Source: Pseudomonas sp. 21
GTDB lineage: Bacteria > Pseudomonadota > Gammaproteobacteria > Pseudomonadales > Pseudomonadaceae
NCBI RefSeq assembly: GCF_000955805.1
Contig: NZ_JYOA01000013.1
Span: 1 to 43,227, forward strand
Reading direction: 5' to 3'
Length of the DNA: 43,227 nt
The notes beneath the pieces were generated by a model. The model was not told where the DNA came from. It did not search any database and worked only from the letters and a program-made list of their open reading frames with translations. This document shows, in pieces, positions 30,843 to 40,304 of this stretch (position 1 is its first letter; every line of letters starts with the position of its first letter). The position numbers and the translations under genes are program-made.

Positions 30843-32218
30843 TGCGTCGCCACCCCCTGCTATGGAAGATCGCCGCGCTGCAGGTCGGCTTCTGCCTGCT
30901 GCTGACCTGGCTGATCTGGACCTGGGGCCTGTCGCTGGAGCGCAGCACCTACTTCCTGGGCGAAGCCGATCGCGACTACCTTGCGCGCTATGCCGAGCAG
31001 GCGGAAATGGTCTTCGAGCAGCACGGCGCCGAAGGCGTCGAGCGTTTCCGCCAGGAGCTCGCCGCTGCCGAAGACACCTGGGTGGCGGTGATCGGCGAGC
31101 ACCTGCAGAGCCTGGGCACCACGCCGCTGACGGCGGAGGAATCCAGCCACCTGACCTTCATGCGCAAGCTCGACTGGCCGATGAGCCGACGCCTGCAGGA
31201 TGAACTGCCCTACGTCAGCATCGCGTTTCCCGAGCATCCCGAACGCGGCCGGCTGGTCATGCAACTGCCCGAGCGACTGCTGCCCGGTGGCCTGACCCCC
31301 TGGACGCACCTGTTCAGCCACGGCGTGGTGCCGACCCTGCTCGCCGCCCTCCTCGGCCTGCTGATCTACCGCCACCTGGTGCTGCCGCTCAATCGCCTGC
31401 GCGCCCGTGCCGACGCCTTGCGGGCCGACGATCTGGACAGCGAGATGCCCGGCACACCACTGGCCAATCGCCGCGATGAGCTGGGCGAGCTGGCACTGGC
31501 CTTCGATCACATGGCCGAGCGGTTGCGCCACAGCCTTGCCCAGCAACGACTGCTGCTGCGCACCCTGTCCCACGAACTGCGCACGCCGCTGGCGCGCCTG
31601 CGCATCGCCCACGACAGCGACCTGCCGGCGGGGCAATTGCGCGAGCGGCTGGATCGAGAGATCAACGACATGCAGCGCCTGCTGGAAGACACCCTCGACC
31701 TGGCCTGGATGGACACCGAACGCCCGCAACTCGAACGTGAGCCGGTGCTGGTGCTCTCGGTGTGGGAAGCGCTGCGCGAGGACGCCTGCTTCGAAAGTGG
31801 CTGGGACGTCGAACGCCTGCCCTGCTCGCTGGGCACCGACTGCGTGGTGCAGGTGCACCTGGACAGCTTCGCCCAGGCCATCGAGAACCTGCTGCGCAAT
31901 GGCATCCGCCACTCCCCGCGCAACGGCAGGGTGCGCCTGGACGGCTGGCGCGAAGGCGGGTTCTGGCACCTGTGCGTCAGTGACGATGGCCCCGGCGTCG
32001 CCGAGCAAGACCTGAAGCGCATCTTCCAGCCCTACCAGCGCCTGCAACCGTCCGAATCCAGCGGCTTCGGCCTCGGCCTGGCCATCGCCCGGCGCGGCAT
32101 CGAGCTGGCGGATGGGCGGCTATGGGCGGAAAACGGCAGTGCCGACGGCAAGTCGGGGCTTTGCCTGCACCTGTTGCTGCCCGCTGCAGTGGCCCAACAA
32201 AGCGCCGCAAGTGTTTAG
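30842..32218 (+). CDS. pfeS: Sensor histidine kinase of the enterobactin system (PfeS-like)
   Basis: Inner-membrane kinase of 458 aa. Transmembrane segments lie near residues 11-30 and 158-176, around a periplasmic domain of about 125 residues. A HAMP linker follows, then the H-box RTLSHELRTPLARLR with H244. ATP-binding boxes are ENLLRNGIRHSP, SDDGPGVAEQD and GFGLGLAIARRGIEL. Its ATG overlaps the pfeR stop by one base. In the Pfe system the kinase responds to ferric enterobactin in the periplasm. It precedes pfeA with a 72-bp gap that holds a second Fur-box candidate. Confidence 0.87.
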   Translation: MRRHPLLWKIAALQVGFCLLLTWLIWTWGLSLERSTYFLGEADRDYLARYAEQAEMVFEQHGAEGVERFRQELAAAEDTWVAVIGEHLQSLGTTPLTAEESSHLTFMRKLDWPMSRRLQDELPYVSIAFPEHPERGRLVMQLPERLLPGGLTPWTHLFSHGVVPTLLAALLGLLIYRHLVLPLNRLRARADALRADDLDSEMPGTPLANRRDELGELALAFDHMAERLRHSLAQQRLLLRTLSHELRTPLARLRIAHDSDLPAGQLRERLDREINDMQRLLEDTLDLAWMDTERPQLEREPVLVLSVWEALREDACFESGWDVERLPCSLGTDCVVQVHLDSFAQAIENLLRNGIRHSPRNGRVRLDGWREGGFWHLCVSDDGPGVAEQDLKRIFQPYQRLQPSESSGFGLGLAIARRGIELADGRLWAENGSADGKSGLCLHLLLPAAVAQQSAASV

Positions 32219-32238
32219 AAAGTTAATGCGCTTTACTG

Positions 32239-32257
32239 GCAAATAGCAGTCATTATC
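32239..32257. promoter_or_regulatory. Fur-box candidate upstream of pfeA
   Basis: GCAAATAGCAGTCATTATC matches 13 of 19 Fur-box positions with a complete right half (CATTATC). It lies 33 bp before the pfeA ATG. Confidence 0.6.
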
Positions 32258-32290
32258 ATTTGTCGATCTTTCAGTTGCCGGAGATCACCG

Positions 32291-34525
32291 ATGTCGTCCC
32301 GTCCGATGCAGTTCCTTCCGCCCTTCCTGCTGCTTTCCAGCTGCCTGCTGTCCTTCGCCGTGCAGGCTGCCAGCGCCGATTCCGAGCCTGTCGAACTCGA
32401 CAGCGAGACCATCGTCGCCACCGCCGCCGAGGAAGCCAAGCAGATGCCGGGCGTGTCGATCATCACCGCCGAGGACATCAAGAAACGCCCGCCGGCCAGC
32501 GACCTGTCGCAGATCATCCGCACCATGCCGGGCGTCAACCTGACCGGCAACTCCACCAGCGGCCAGCGCGGCAACAACCGCCAGATCGACATCCGCGGCA
32601 TGGGCCCGGAGAACACCCTGATCCTGGTGGACGGCAAGCCGGTCTCCAGCCGCAACGCCGTGCGCTACGGCTGGCGCGGCGAGCGTGACTCGCGCGGCGA
32701 CACCAACTGGGTGCCGGCCGACCAGGTGGAGCGCATCGAAGTCTTGCGCGGCCCGGCGGCGGCGCGTTACGGCAACGGCGCGGCGGGCGGCGTGGTGAAC
32801 ATCATCACCAAGCAGGCCGGCAAGGAAACCCACGGCGACGTCACCGTCTACAGCAACTTCCCGCAGCACAGCGACGAAGGCGCCACCCAGCGCATGACCT
32901 TCGGCCTCAACGGCCCGCTGACCGACACCCTGAGCTACCGCGTGTACGGCAACGTCGCCAAGACCGACTCGGACGACTGGGACATCAACGCCGGCCATGA
33001 ATCCAACCGCACCGGCAACCAGGTCGGCACCCTTCCCGCCGGCCGCGAAGGCGTGCGCAACAAGGACGTCAACGGCCTGCTCAGCTGGCGCCTGACGCCC
33101 GAGCAGACGCTGGATTTCGAAGCCGGCTTCAGCCGCCAGGGCAACATCTACACCGGCGACACCCAGAACACCAACAGCAACGCCAACGTGAAGTCCATGC
33201 TCGGTCACGAGACCAACCGCATGTACCGCGAGAACTATTCGATCACCCACCGCGGCGAGTGGGACTTCGGCAGCTCCATGGCCTACCTGCAGTACGAGAA
33301 GACCCGCAACAGCCGCATCAACGAAGGCCTGGCCGGCGGCACCGAGGGCATCTTCAGCAACACCGATTTCTACACCGCCACCCTGCGCGACCTGACCGCC
33401 CACGGCGAAGTGAACCTGCCGCTGCACGCCTGGCGCGACCAGACCCTGACCCTGGGCAGCGAGTGGGTGCAGCAGAAGCTCGACGACCCCAGCGCCAACA
33501 CCCAGACCACCAGCGAAGGCGGCTCGGTGCCGGGGCTGACCAGCACCGACCGCGATACCAGTTCGCAGGCGCAGATCTTCTCGCTGTTCGCCGAGGACAA
33601 CATCGAAGTGTTGCCCGGCACCATGCTTACCCCGGGCCTGCGCTGGGACCACCACAACATCGTCGGCGACAACTTCAGCCCGTCGCTGAACCTGTCCCAC
33701 GCGCTCACCGACAGCGTCACCCTGAAGGCCGGCATCGCCCGCGCCTACAAGGCGCCGAACCTGTACCAGCTCAACTCCGACTACCTGCTCTACAGCCGCG
33801 GCCAGGGCTGCTATGGCCAGACCACCAGCTGCTACCTGCAGGGTAACGAGGACCTCAAGGCGGAAACCAGCGTCAACAAGGAACTGGGCATCGAGTTCAA
33901 CCAGAACGGTCTGATCGCCGGCCTGACCTACTTCCGCAACGACTACAAGAACAAGATCGAGTCGGGCCTGTCGCCCATCGACCAGGCCAGCGGCGGTAGC
34001 GGCAGCTACGCCAACGCAGCGATCTACCAGTGGGAGAACGTACCCAAGGCGCTGGTCGAAGGCCTCGAAGGCACCCTGACCATCCCGCTGATGGAGCAGC
34101 TGAAGTGGAGCAACAACTTCACCTACATGCTGCAGTCGAAAAACAAGGAAACCGGTGATGTGCTCTCGGTGACGCCCAAGTACACCCTCAACTCCATGCT
34201 CGACTGGCAGACCACCGACGCCCTGTCGCTGCAGGCCAGCGTCGCCTGGTACGGCAAGCAGACGCCGAAGAAGTACGACTACCACGGCGACCGCGTTACC
34301 GGCAGCGCCAACAACCAGCTCTCGCCCTACGCCATCGCCGGGCTGAGCGGCACCTACGTGTTCACCAAGAACCTGAGCTTCACCGCCGGGGTGGACAACG
34401 TCTTCGACAAGCGCCTGTTCCGCGAGGGCAACGCCCAGGGCGTGGCGAACATCGAGGGCGCCGGCGCTGCCACCTACAACGAACCGGGCCGCACGCTGTA
34501 CACCAGCCTCACCGCGTCGTTTTGA
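32291..34525 (+). CDS. pfeA: Ferric enterobactin TonB-dependent receptor (PfeA/FepA)
   Basis: Outer-membrane siderophore receptor of 744 aa. The signal peptide ends near AVQAA (about residue 27). The TonB-box-like region precedes SETIVATAAEEAKQMPGVSI, and the plug has the FepA blocks RPPASDLSQIIRTMPGVNLT, RGMGPENTLILVDGKPV and RIEVLRGPAAARYGNGAAGG. The barrel includes the FepA hallmark disulfide loop GQGCYGQTTSCYLQGNEDL and the terminal LYTSLTASF. Strength of resemblance and the pfeRS and pfeE neighbours make the assignment firm. Expression is expected to need both iron limitation (Fur box) and activation by the two-component pair. Confidence 0.93.
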   Translation: MSSRPMQFLPPFLLLSSCLLSFAVQAASADSEPVELDSETIVATAAEEAKQMPGVSIITAEDIKKRPPASDLSQIIRTMPGVNLTGNSTSGQRGNNRQIDIRGMGPENTLILVDGKPVSSRNAVRYGWRGERDSRGDTNWVPADQVERIEVLRGPAAARYGNGAAGGVVNIITKQAGKETHGDVTVYSNFPQHSDEGATQRMTFGLNGPLTDTLSYRVYGNVAKTDSDDWDINAGHESNRTGNQVGTLPAGREGVRNKDVNGLLSWRLTPEQTLDFEAGFSRQGNIYTGDTQNTNSNANVKSMLGHETNRMYRENYSITHRGEWDFGSSMAYLQYEKTRNSRINEGLAGGTEGIFSNTDFYTATLRDLTAHGEVNLPLHAWRDQTLTLGSEWVQQKLDDPSANTQTTSEGGSVPGLTSTDRDTSSQAQIFSLFAEDNIEVLPGTMLTPGLRWDHHNIVGDNFSPSLNLSHALTDSVTLKAGIARAYKAPNLYQLNSDYLLYSRGQGCYGQTTSCYLQGNEDLKAETSVNKELGIEFNQNGLIAGLTYFRNDYKNKIESGLSPIDQASGGSGSYANAAIYQWENVPKALVEGLEGTLTIPLMEQLKWSNNFTYMLQSKNKETGDVLSVTPKYTLNSMLDWQTTDALSLQASVAWYGKQTPKKYDYHGDRVTGSANNQLSPYAIAGLSGTYVFTKNLSFTAGVDNVFDKRLFREGNAQGVANIEGAGAATYNEPGRTLYTSLTASF

Positions 34526-35434
<909 letters not shown>

Positions 35435-35454
35435 CCTGAGGCACCGGGCCAGGT

Positions 35455-35534
35455 TGTAGGAGCGAGCTTGCTCGCGAACAAACTCGCCGGCGAGCTCGGC
35501 GTTGGGCGGTTCGCGAGCAAGCTCGCTCCTACAA
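35455..35534. repeat. REP palindrome pair
   Basis: Inverted arms (GGAGCGAGCTTGCTCGCGAA left, complement right) between the convergent pfeE and LysR genes. The arrangement matches the pairs at 16993 and 24079. Confidence 0.88.
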
Positions 35535-35548
35535 AAGGGCATTTACGC

Positions 35549-36442
35549 TCAGACTGACGCGGCGATCTGCTCGCGCAACCACCGATGCGCCGGGTCGCGG
35601 TGCGAGCGTTCGTCCCAGAGCATCGACATCTCGTAACCCGGTACCTCCACCGGCGCCTCCACCACTCGCAGCGCCGCGTTGTCCCGCACCAGCCGCGCCG
35701 GCACCATGGCCACCAGATCGCTGCTGGCGAGCGCCGAGATGACGAAGAGAAAATGCGGCACCGACAGCGCCACCTTCCGGCTCAGGCCGGCCGCCGCCAG
35801 CGTCTCGTCGGTCACACCGCTGAAGCCGCCGCCATCGGGCGACACCATCACATGTTCCAGCTGGCAGAACTGCGCCAGGGACGGTTTGCGCTTGAGCTTC
35901 GGGTGCCCGGCGCGTCCGGCCAGCACGTAGCGCTCGCTGAACAACGTACGGCGGCGCATGCCCGGCGGGCTACCTTCGCTGGTATGGAACGCCAGGTCGA
36001 TATCGCCCTGCTCCGCCTGCCGGGCGATCCGCGGCGGCGACAACTCCAACAGCGCCAGACGCGTGCCCGGCGCGCTGCCACGAATGGCGCTCAAGGCCGG
36101 CAGCAGGATGGTGGATTCGCCGTAATCCGTCGCGGCGATGCGCCAGGTGTTGTCCGCCAGGGCTGGATCGAACGGCGCTGACGGCGCCACCGCCTGCTCC
36201 AGCGCCTCCAGGGCAATGCGCAGGGGTTCGCGCAGGGATTCCGCCCGCGCCGTCGGGCGCATGCCGCGCGGGCCGGGCAGCAGCAGCGGGTCGTCGAAGA
36301 TGTCGCGCAGCTTGGCCAGGTGCACGCTGACCGAGGGCTGGGAAAAGTTCAGCTGCTCGGCGGCGCGTGTGACATTGTGCTCCCGCAGCAGCACGTCGAG
36401 GGTGACCAGCAGATTCAGATCGAGCCTGCGCAGATTATTCAT
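35549..36442 (-). CDS. LysR-family transcriptional regulator (NodD/NahR class)
   Basis: Regulator of 297 aa. The N-terminal HTH is NVTRAAEQLNFSQPSVSVHL, residues 24-43, preceded by LRRLDLNLLVTLDVLLREH, the opening of the NodD/NahR branch. The rest is the effector-binding domain. The ATG has no strong ribosome site. It is divergent, with a 99-bp gap, from a quinone reductase gene, which is its likely target in the usual LysR layout. The inducer is unknown; quinones or redox-active aromatics are plausible. Confidence 0.88.
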   Translation of the reverse strand: MNNLRRLDLNLLVTLDVLLREHNVTRAAEQLNFSQPSVSVHLAKLRDIFDDPLLLPGPRGMRPTARAESLREPLRIALEALEQAVAPSAPFDPALADNTWRIAATDYGESTILLPALSAIRGSAPGTRLALLELSPPRIARQAEQGDIDLAFHTSEGSPPGMRRRTLFSERYVLAGRAGHPKLKRKPSLAQFCQLEHVMVSPDGGGFSGVTDETLAAAGLSRKVALSVPHFLFVISALASSDLVAMVPARLVRDNAALRVVEAPVEVPGYEMSMLWDERSHRDPAHRWLREQIAASV

Positions 36443-36541
36443 TGATATACCTGGGATACCGGATATTCATTTCCACTATACCCCGGCAATCCGCATCCTG
36501 CGCCCATCCCCTTTCACCGGATGACTCACAGGAAGGCATTC
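36443..36541. promoter_or_regulatory. Divergent LysR / quinone reductase promoter region
   Basis: The 99 bp between the divergent genes contain an AT-richer segment with GATATACC and GGATATTC facing each other about 10 bp apart near 36444-36470. That is an imperfect dyad in the right place for a LysR site, but the match to T-N11-A is not compelling. Confidence 0.35.
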
Positions 36542-37318
36542 ATGAACGTACTGATCGTCTACGCCCACCCCGAACCCCGTTCGCTCAATGGCTCGCTGAA
36601 GGACTTCGCCGTGCGCCACCTACAGGCCGCCGGACATGCCGTGCAGGTCTCCGACCTGTACGCGATGAACTGGAAGGCCCCGATCGACGCCTCCGACAGC
36701 CTCGACCGCGATCCGGAAGCGCGTTTCGACCCGTCACTGGACTCCCAGCGCGCCTACGCCGCCGGGCGGCAGAGCACGGACATCGCCGCCGAGCAGGAAA
36801 AACTGCGCTGGGCCGACACCGTGATCCTGCAGTTCCCGCTCTGGTGGTTCAGCATGCCGGCAATCCTCAAGGGCTGGTTCGAGCGGGTCTACGCCTACGG
36901 TTTCGCCTATGGCGTCGGCGAGCACTCCGATGCCCGCTGGGGCGACCGCTATGGCGAAGGCAACCTCGCCGGCAAGCGCGCCATGCTGGTGGTCACCACC
37001 GGCGGCTGGGAGTCGCACTACAGCTCGCGCGGCATCAACGGCCCGATCGACGACCTGCTCTTCCCGATCCATCACGGCGTGCTGTACTACCCCGGCTTCG
37101 ACGTGCTGCCGCCGTACCTGGTGTATCGCACCAGCCGGGTGGATGCCGAACGCTACGCGCAGATCGAACGGGAGCTGGCCGAGCGTTTGGACACGCTCCA
37201 GACCACGGCTCCCATCCCCTTCCGCCGGCAGAATGGCGGTGATTACCAGATTCCCGCGCTGACCCTGCGCGAGGAGATCAATCCTCAGGCCACTGGTTTT
37301 GCTGCACATCTGGATTGA
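36542..37318 (+). CDS. NAD(P)H-quinone reductase, flavodoxin fold (NQO1/MdaB-like)
   Basis: Flavoprotein of 258 aa likely to carry out two-electron reduction of quinones with NAD(P)H. The N-terminal phosphate-binding loop NVLIVYAHPEPRSLNGSL, VSDLYAMNW and the flavin-contacting FPLWWFSMPAILKGWFERVY are signatures of the NQO1/MdaB/YwrO group. The later VVTTGGWESHYS block fits too. ATG 36542 has AGGAAGG upstream; an open frame begins seven codons earlier without one. It is divergent from the LysR gene and followed by a REP pair. Confidence 0.9.
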   Translation: MNVLIVYAHPEPRSLNGSLKDFAVRHLQAAGHAVQVSDLYAMNWKAPIDASDSLDRDPEARFDPSLDSQRAYAAGRQSTDIAAEQEKLRWADTVILQFPLWWFSMPAILKGWFERVYAYGFAYGVGEHSDARWGDRYGEGNLAGKRAMLVVTTGGWESHYSSRGINGPIDDLLFPIHHGVLYYPGFDVLPPYLVYRTSRVDAERYAQIERELAERLDTLQTTAPIPFRRQNGGDYQIPALTLREEINPQATGFAAHLD

Positions 37319-37324
37319 GGTCCT

Positions 37325-37394
37325 GTTCGCGAGCAAGCTCGCTCCTACAAAAGGCCATGAGCGCGACCTTGTAGGAGCGAGCTTGCTCGCGAAC
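37325..37394. repeat. REP pair in reversed arm order
   Basis: Arms GTTCGCGAGCAAGCTCGCTC (37325-) and GGAGCGAGCTTGCTCGCGAA (ending 37393) are in the opposite order to the three other pairs. An 18-bp spacer separates them. Confidence 0.85.
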
Positions 37395-37404
37395 CGCCGA
37401 ATCC

Positions 37405-38220
37405 TCAGGGCCGCACGCGAGGCTCCGCCTCGAAGGCGCTGCGCAGCAACTCGACGAACTCCGGCGCCGCCGGGATATCCACGTCACCGATGCGGCTCAC
37501 CGGCACAGCCGGCGTCCAGGAGTTCATCACCACGGCCCCGGCAAGTCGCGGCAAGTCCTGCTGGTCAATGCTCAGCGACGACTGCCGCGCGCCAAGCTTG
37601 TCCAGTTGCCGCTGGAGGATGCCCATGGTGGTGCCCGTAAGCATCTTCGCCCGCGGCCAGATCACCGATTCACCGTCCCAGAATGCCAGGTTCCAGATGG
37701 TCGCCTCGCTGAAGCGACCACGGTGATCGGTGAACACTGCATCGTCGAAACCGGCGGCTACCGCCTCTCGCAGGTACCAGGTCTTGGCGATCTCGCCGAC
37801 GTGCTTGATCTCCGGCAGCACCCGCTCGTGTCCGGCGATGGCCAGGGCCAGCGGTCCCTGCGGGCCATCCGACGGCGGCGCGGTGCGCACCAGCAGTTCG
37901 GGGCGGTGCTCGGGGCCGGCGACGGTGAATTCCCCGGCGGGCGAGTAGACCGTGGCCATCAGCGAAGTATCGCCCGGCGCTTGCTCCAGCGCGGCGCGCA
38001 GGGCCGCCCGGATTTCCTCGTCGGCATGGCTCTGGCCAAACAGCCGCTGCGAGGCGTTGCGCAGACGCTCCAGGTGCAGGTCCAGGCCGCGGATGCCGCC
38101 GCCGCGCACCTGCATGGCGGTGAAGTGGGCGTAGCCGGCGAAAGCCAGGGGTGCGAGGTCGTCGGCACTGGCGGGCTGGGCGTTGCGCTGGGTGATGTAG
38201 GGATGGATGGCGGCTGACAT
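37405..38220 (-). CDS. Class IV aminotransferase / aminodeoxychorismate-lyase-like PLP enzyme
   Basis: PLP-dependent fold-type IV enzyme of 271 aa. The Schiff-base lysine is K139 in LPEIKHVGEIAKTWYLREA, the pyridine-nitrogen glutamate is E172 in GRFSEATIWNLAF, and the phosphate-binding TGTTMGILQRQL loop follows. HLERLRNASQRLFG near the N-terminus is also conserved. The family includes branched-chain aminotransferase, D-amino-acid aminotransferase and PabC; length and motifs do not decide between them. It is divergent from a GcvA-type LysR regulator, its likely controller. Confidence 0.85.
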   Translation of the reverse strand: MSAAIHPYITQRNAQPASADDLAPLAFAGYAHFTAMQVRGGGIRGLDLHLERLRNASQRLFGQSHADEEIRAALRAALEQAPGDTSLMATVYSPAGEFTVAGPEHRPELLVRTAPPSDGPQGPLALAIAGHERVLPEIKHVGEIAKTWYLREAVAAGFDDAVFTDHRGRFSEATIWNLAFWDGESVIWPRAKMLTGTTMGILQRQLDKLGARQSSLSIDQQDLPRLAGAVVMNSWTPAVPVSRIGDVDIPAAPEFVELLRSAFEAEPRVRP

Positions 38221-38242
38221 GGCGTGGCTTCCTCTGCTCGGT

Positions 38243-38343
38243 GATCTTCAAATTCAACATCAGGGTGAGATCACTATCGGCCTTTGACGAAGCGAGGAGA
38301 AACGAGTATTTCTCGACGGATCATCAAGCAGGATTTGAAGATC
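38243..38343. promoter_or_regulatory. Mirrored GATCTTCAAAT / ATTTGAAGATC pair in divergent region
   Basis: GATCTTCAAAT at 38243-38253 and its exact reverse complement ATTTGAAGATC at 38333-38343 frame the gap between the aminotransferase and LysR genes. Both transcripts therefore carry ATTTGAAGATC in their leader, 22 bases and one base before the start codon respectively. It may be a duplicated operator or RNA-level site. Confidence 0.5.
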
Positions 38344-38344
38344 G

Positions 38345-39256
38345 ATGAGCCGCTCGTTTCCCGGTATCCGCTCGCTGCGCACCTTCGAGGCGGCCGGCCG
38401 CCACCTGAATTTCACCCGCGCCGCCGAAGAAGTCGGCCTCACGCCCGCGGCGGTCAGCCACCAGATCAAGGAACTGGAAGACCAGCTCGGCCTCGGCCTG
38501 TTCGTGCGCACCAGCCGCAGCATCCAGCTGACCCCGGCGGGCGCCTTGCTGCTGGAAGCGGCGGCGGAATCCCTCGGCCTGCTGCACCGCGCCACGGTGC
38601 GGGCGCGGCGACTGGCGCGCACCTCGGAACAGCTGCGGGTCTCGCTCACCGCGCGCTTCGCCACCCACTGGCTGCTGCCGCGCCTGCCGCAGTTCCGGGC
38701 GCTGCATCCGGGGCTGAAACTCAGCTTCGACATCAGCGACGAGTTGCGCGACTTCGCCGTCGATGACATCGACCTGGCCATCCGTTTCGGCAGCGGACGC
38801 TACCCCGGCCTGCAGGCCGAGCGCCTGTTCGATACCCAGATCGTCCCGGTGTGCTGCCCGAGCCTGCTGGAGGACGGCCCGCCCCTGCGCGAGCCACGCG
38901 ACCTGCAGGCCCACACGCTGTGCCACGTGGTGTGTGAAACGGAAGGCGCGCCCTGGCCGGACTGGTCGCGCTGGATGGCGGCGGCCGGCGTAGAGGACTT
39001 CGACGCCAGCGGCTGCGTTACCTTCGAGGACACCAGCCACGTGGTGCAGGCGGTGCTGGAGGGCGGCGCAGTCGGGCTGGCCGACCACGCCATGGTCGCC
39101 CGCGAACTGGAGCAGGGTCTGCTGGTGCAGCCGTTCGACCTGGGCGTGCGGGTCGCCGAGGACTACGCCTACAACCTGGTGTATCCGCTGGCCAGCGCGG
39201 ACGACCCGCGGGTCAGGGGCTTCCGCGACTGGATCCTGCGGGAACTGGCCGTCTGA
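38345..39256 (+). CDS. LysR-family transcriptional regulator (GcvA-like)
   Basis: Regulator of 303 aa. The HTH is LNFTRAAEEVGLTPAAVSHQ, residues 21-40, and SRSFPGIRSLRTFEAAGRHL is the normal GcvA-branch opening. The effector domain has DIDLAIRFGSGRYPGLQAE. It is divergent from a fold-type IV PLP enzyme and probably activates it. The start overlaps an 11-bp motif mirrored in the other leader, leaving little room for a classical ribosome site. Confidence 0.88.
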   Translation: MSRSFPGIRSLRTFEAAGRHLNFTRAAEEVGLTPAAVSHQIKELEDQLGLGLFVRTSRSIQLTPAGALLLEAAAESLGLLHRATVRARRLARTSEQLRVSLTARFATHWLLPRLPQFRALHPGLKLSFDISDELRDFAVDDIDLAIRFGSGRYPGLQAERLFDTQIVPVCCPSLLEDGPPLREPRDLQAHTLCHVVCETEGAPWPDWSRWMAAAGVEDFDASGCVTFEDTSHVVQAVLEGGAVGLADHAMVARELEQGLLVQPFDLGVRVAEDYAYNLVYPLASADDPRVRGFRDWILRELAV

Positions 39257-39257
39257 C

Positions 39258-39728
39258 TCAGTCGTTCTGGGGAACCACGCGGGCGCCCGCCCCCTGCCCC
39301 TCGATGTAGACCCTGGTGCCGGGTTTCAGGCCGGCATTGACCGGCTGTGTGACCGAGACCAGCACGCCACTCTTCATCCGCACGATGATCTGCTGGGCTT
39401 CCTGGGGCTTGTCGTACTGGCGCTGCTCGGCATAGTTGCCACCCACCCCGCCCGCCAGCGCCCCGGCGATCATCGCCACGTCGCGCCCGGTACCGCGACC
39501 GATCAGGCTGCCGAGCGCGACGCCTCCCAGCCCCCCGAGAATGGCGCCCACACCGGTGTCGTGGTTGGTTTGTACCTGGGTCTCGGTGACCTGCTCGACC
39601 ACTCCGGTGCGAATCTCCATTTCTCCCGGCGCGCCGGCGCCGCCGCTGCCCCCGCCGTCCATCCCGGCACAGGCGCTGAGGCCGAGCACGATGAAGCCGA
39701 CGAGGAATCCGTGGTTGATGCGATGCAT
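39258..39728 (-). CDS. SlyB-like outer-membrane lipoprotein with glycine zipper
   Basis: Predicted outer-membrane lipoprotein of 156 aa. The signal ends in a lipobox LSAC with C20, then a Gly/Ser-rich linker. A glycine-zipper 2TM segment (GVGAILGGLGGVALGSLIGR, then a second GALAGGVGG stretch) and a C-terminal SH3-like strand region complete it, the SlyB/PcpB architecture. AAGGAG precedes the ATG; the open frame extends 46 codons upstream without a ribosome site. It ends one base after the convergent LysR gene. Its role would be envelope integrity, often PhoP/Mg2+-linked in the family. Confidence 0.87.
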   Translation of the reverse strand: MHRINHGFLVGFIVLGLSACAGMDGGGSGGAGAPGEMEIRTGVVEQVTETQVQTNHDTGVGAILGGLGGVALGSLIGRGTGRDVAMIAGALAGGVGGNYAEQRQYDKPQEAQQIIVRMKSGVLVSVTQPVNAGLKPGTRVYIEGQGAGARVVPQND

Positions 39729-39947
39729 GGCGATCTCCTTGGTTGGGTTGGTTGCCGACCCCGGCGGCGCGTGCCACCCAGCCGGCTGAGCATTGCCCGG
39801 ATTCGCTGAACTGCCCGCCCCGCGCGGGGTTTGCGACGGACGGTCGGACTGGATGCGGGCCGCCACCAGGGCTTGCCTTCACCGTGCTTTCCTGCGACAA
39901 CGCTCGCCCTCACGGCAACAGGCCGCCAGCGCATCAGGAGAATGCCC

Positions 39948-40289
39948 ATGAGCAACGAACTGCAGATCGAAGATATCGTCGTCGGCGACGGCAAGGCCGT
40001 GGTCAAGGGCGCACTGATCACCACCCAGTACAAGGGCACCCTGGAAGACGGCACCGTCTTCGATTCCTCGTACGACAAGGGTCGCCCGTTCCAGTGCGTG
40101 ATCGGCACCGGCCGGGTGATCAAGGGCTGGGACCAGGGCCTGATGGGCATGAAGGTCGGCGGCAAGCGCAAGCTCTTCGTGCCCGCGCACCTGGCCTACG
40201 GCGAGCGCCAGGTCGGCGCGCACATCCAGCCCAACTCCAACCTGCTGTTCGAGATCGAACTGCTGGAAGTCCTCACCCGCGACGACTGA
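39948..40289 (+). CDS. FKBP-type peptidyl-prolyl isomerase
   Basis: Single-domain FKBP of 113 aa, probably cytoplasmic as no signal peptide is seen. The fold signatures are all present: VKGALITTQYKGTLEDGTVF, FDSSYDKGRPF, VIGTGRVIKGWDQGLMGMKV and GERQVGAHIQPNSNLLFEIE. ATG 39948 lies seven bases after CAGGAG; ATG 39942 is too close to it. It is a stand-alone gene between a divergent lipoprotein and a convergent helicase. Confidence 0.9.
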   Translation: MSNELQIEDIVVGDGKAVVKGALITTQYKGTLEDGTVFDSSYDKGRPFQCVIGTGRVIKGWDQGLMGMKVGGKRKLFVPAHLAYGERQVGAHIQPNSNLLFEIELLEVLTRDD

Positions 40290-40304
40290 TGCTTACCGCC
40301 AGGC

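Noticed and set aside
32285-34285. 666-codon minus-strand open frame opposite pfeA
   Set aside because: Same antisense artefact; low-complexity Val/Ala/Gly/His composition and no family motifs, while pfeA is unmistakable.
39258-39866. Longer form of the SlyB-like lipoprotein
   Set aside because: The extra 46 residues have no ribosome site and would bury the lipoprotein signal; ATG 39728 has AAGGAG.
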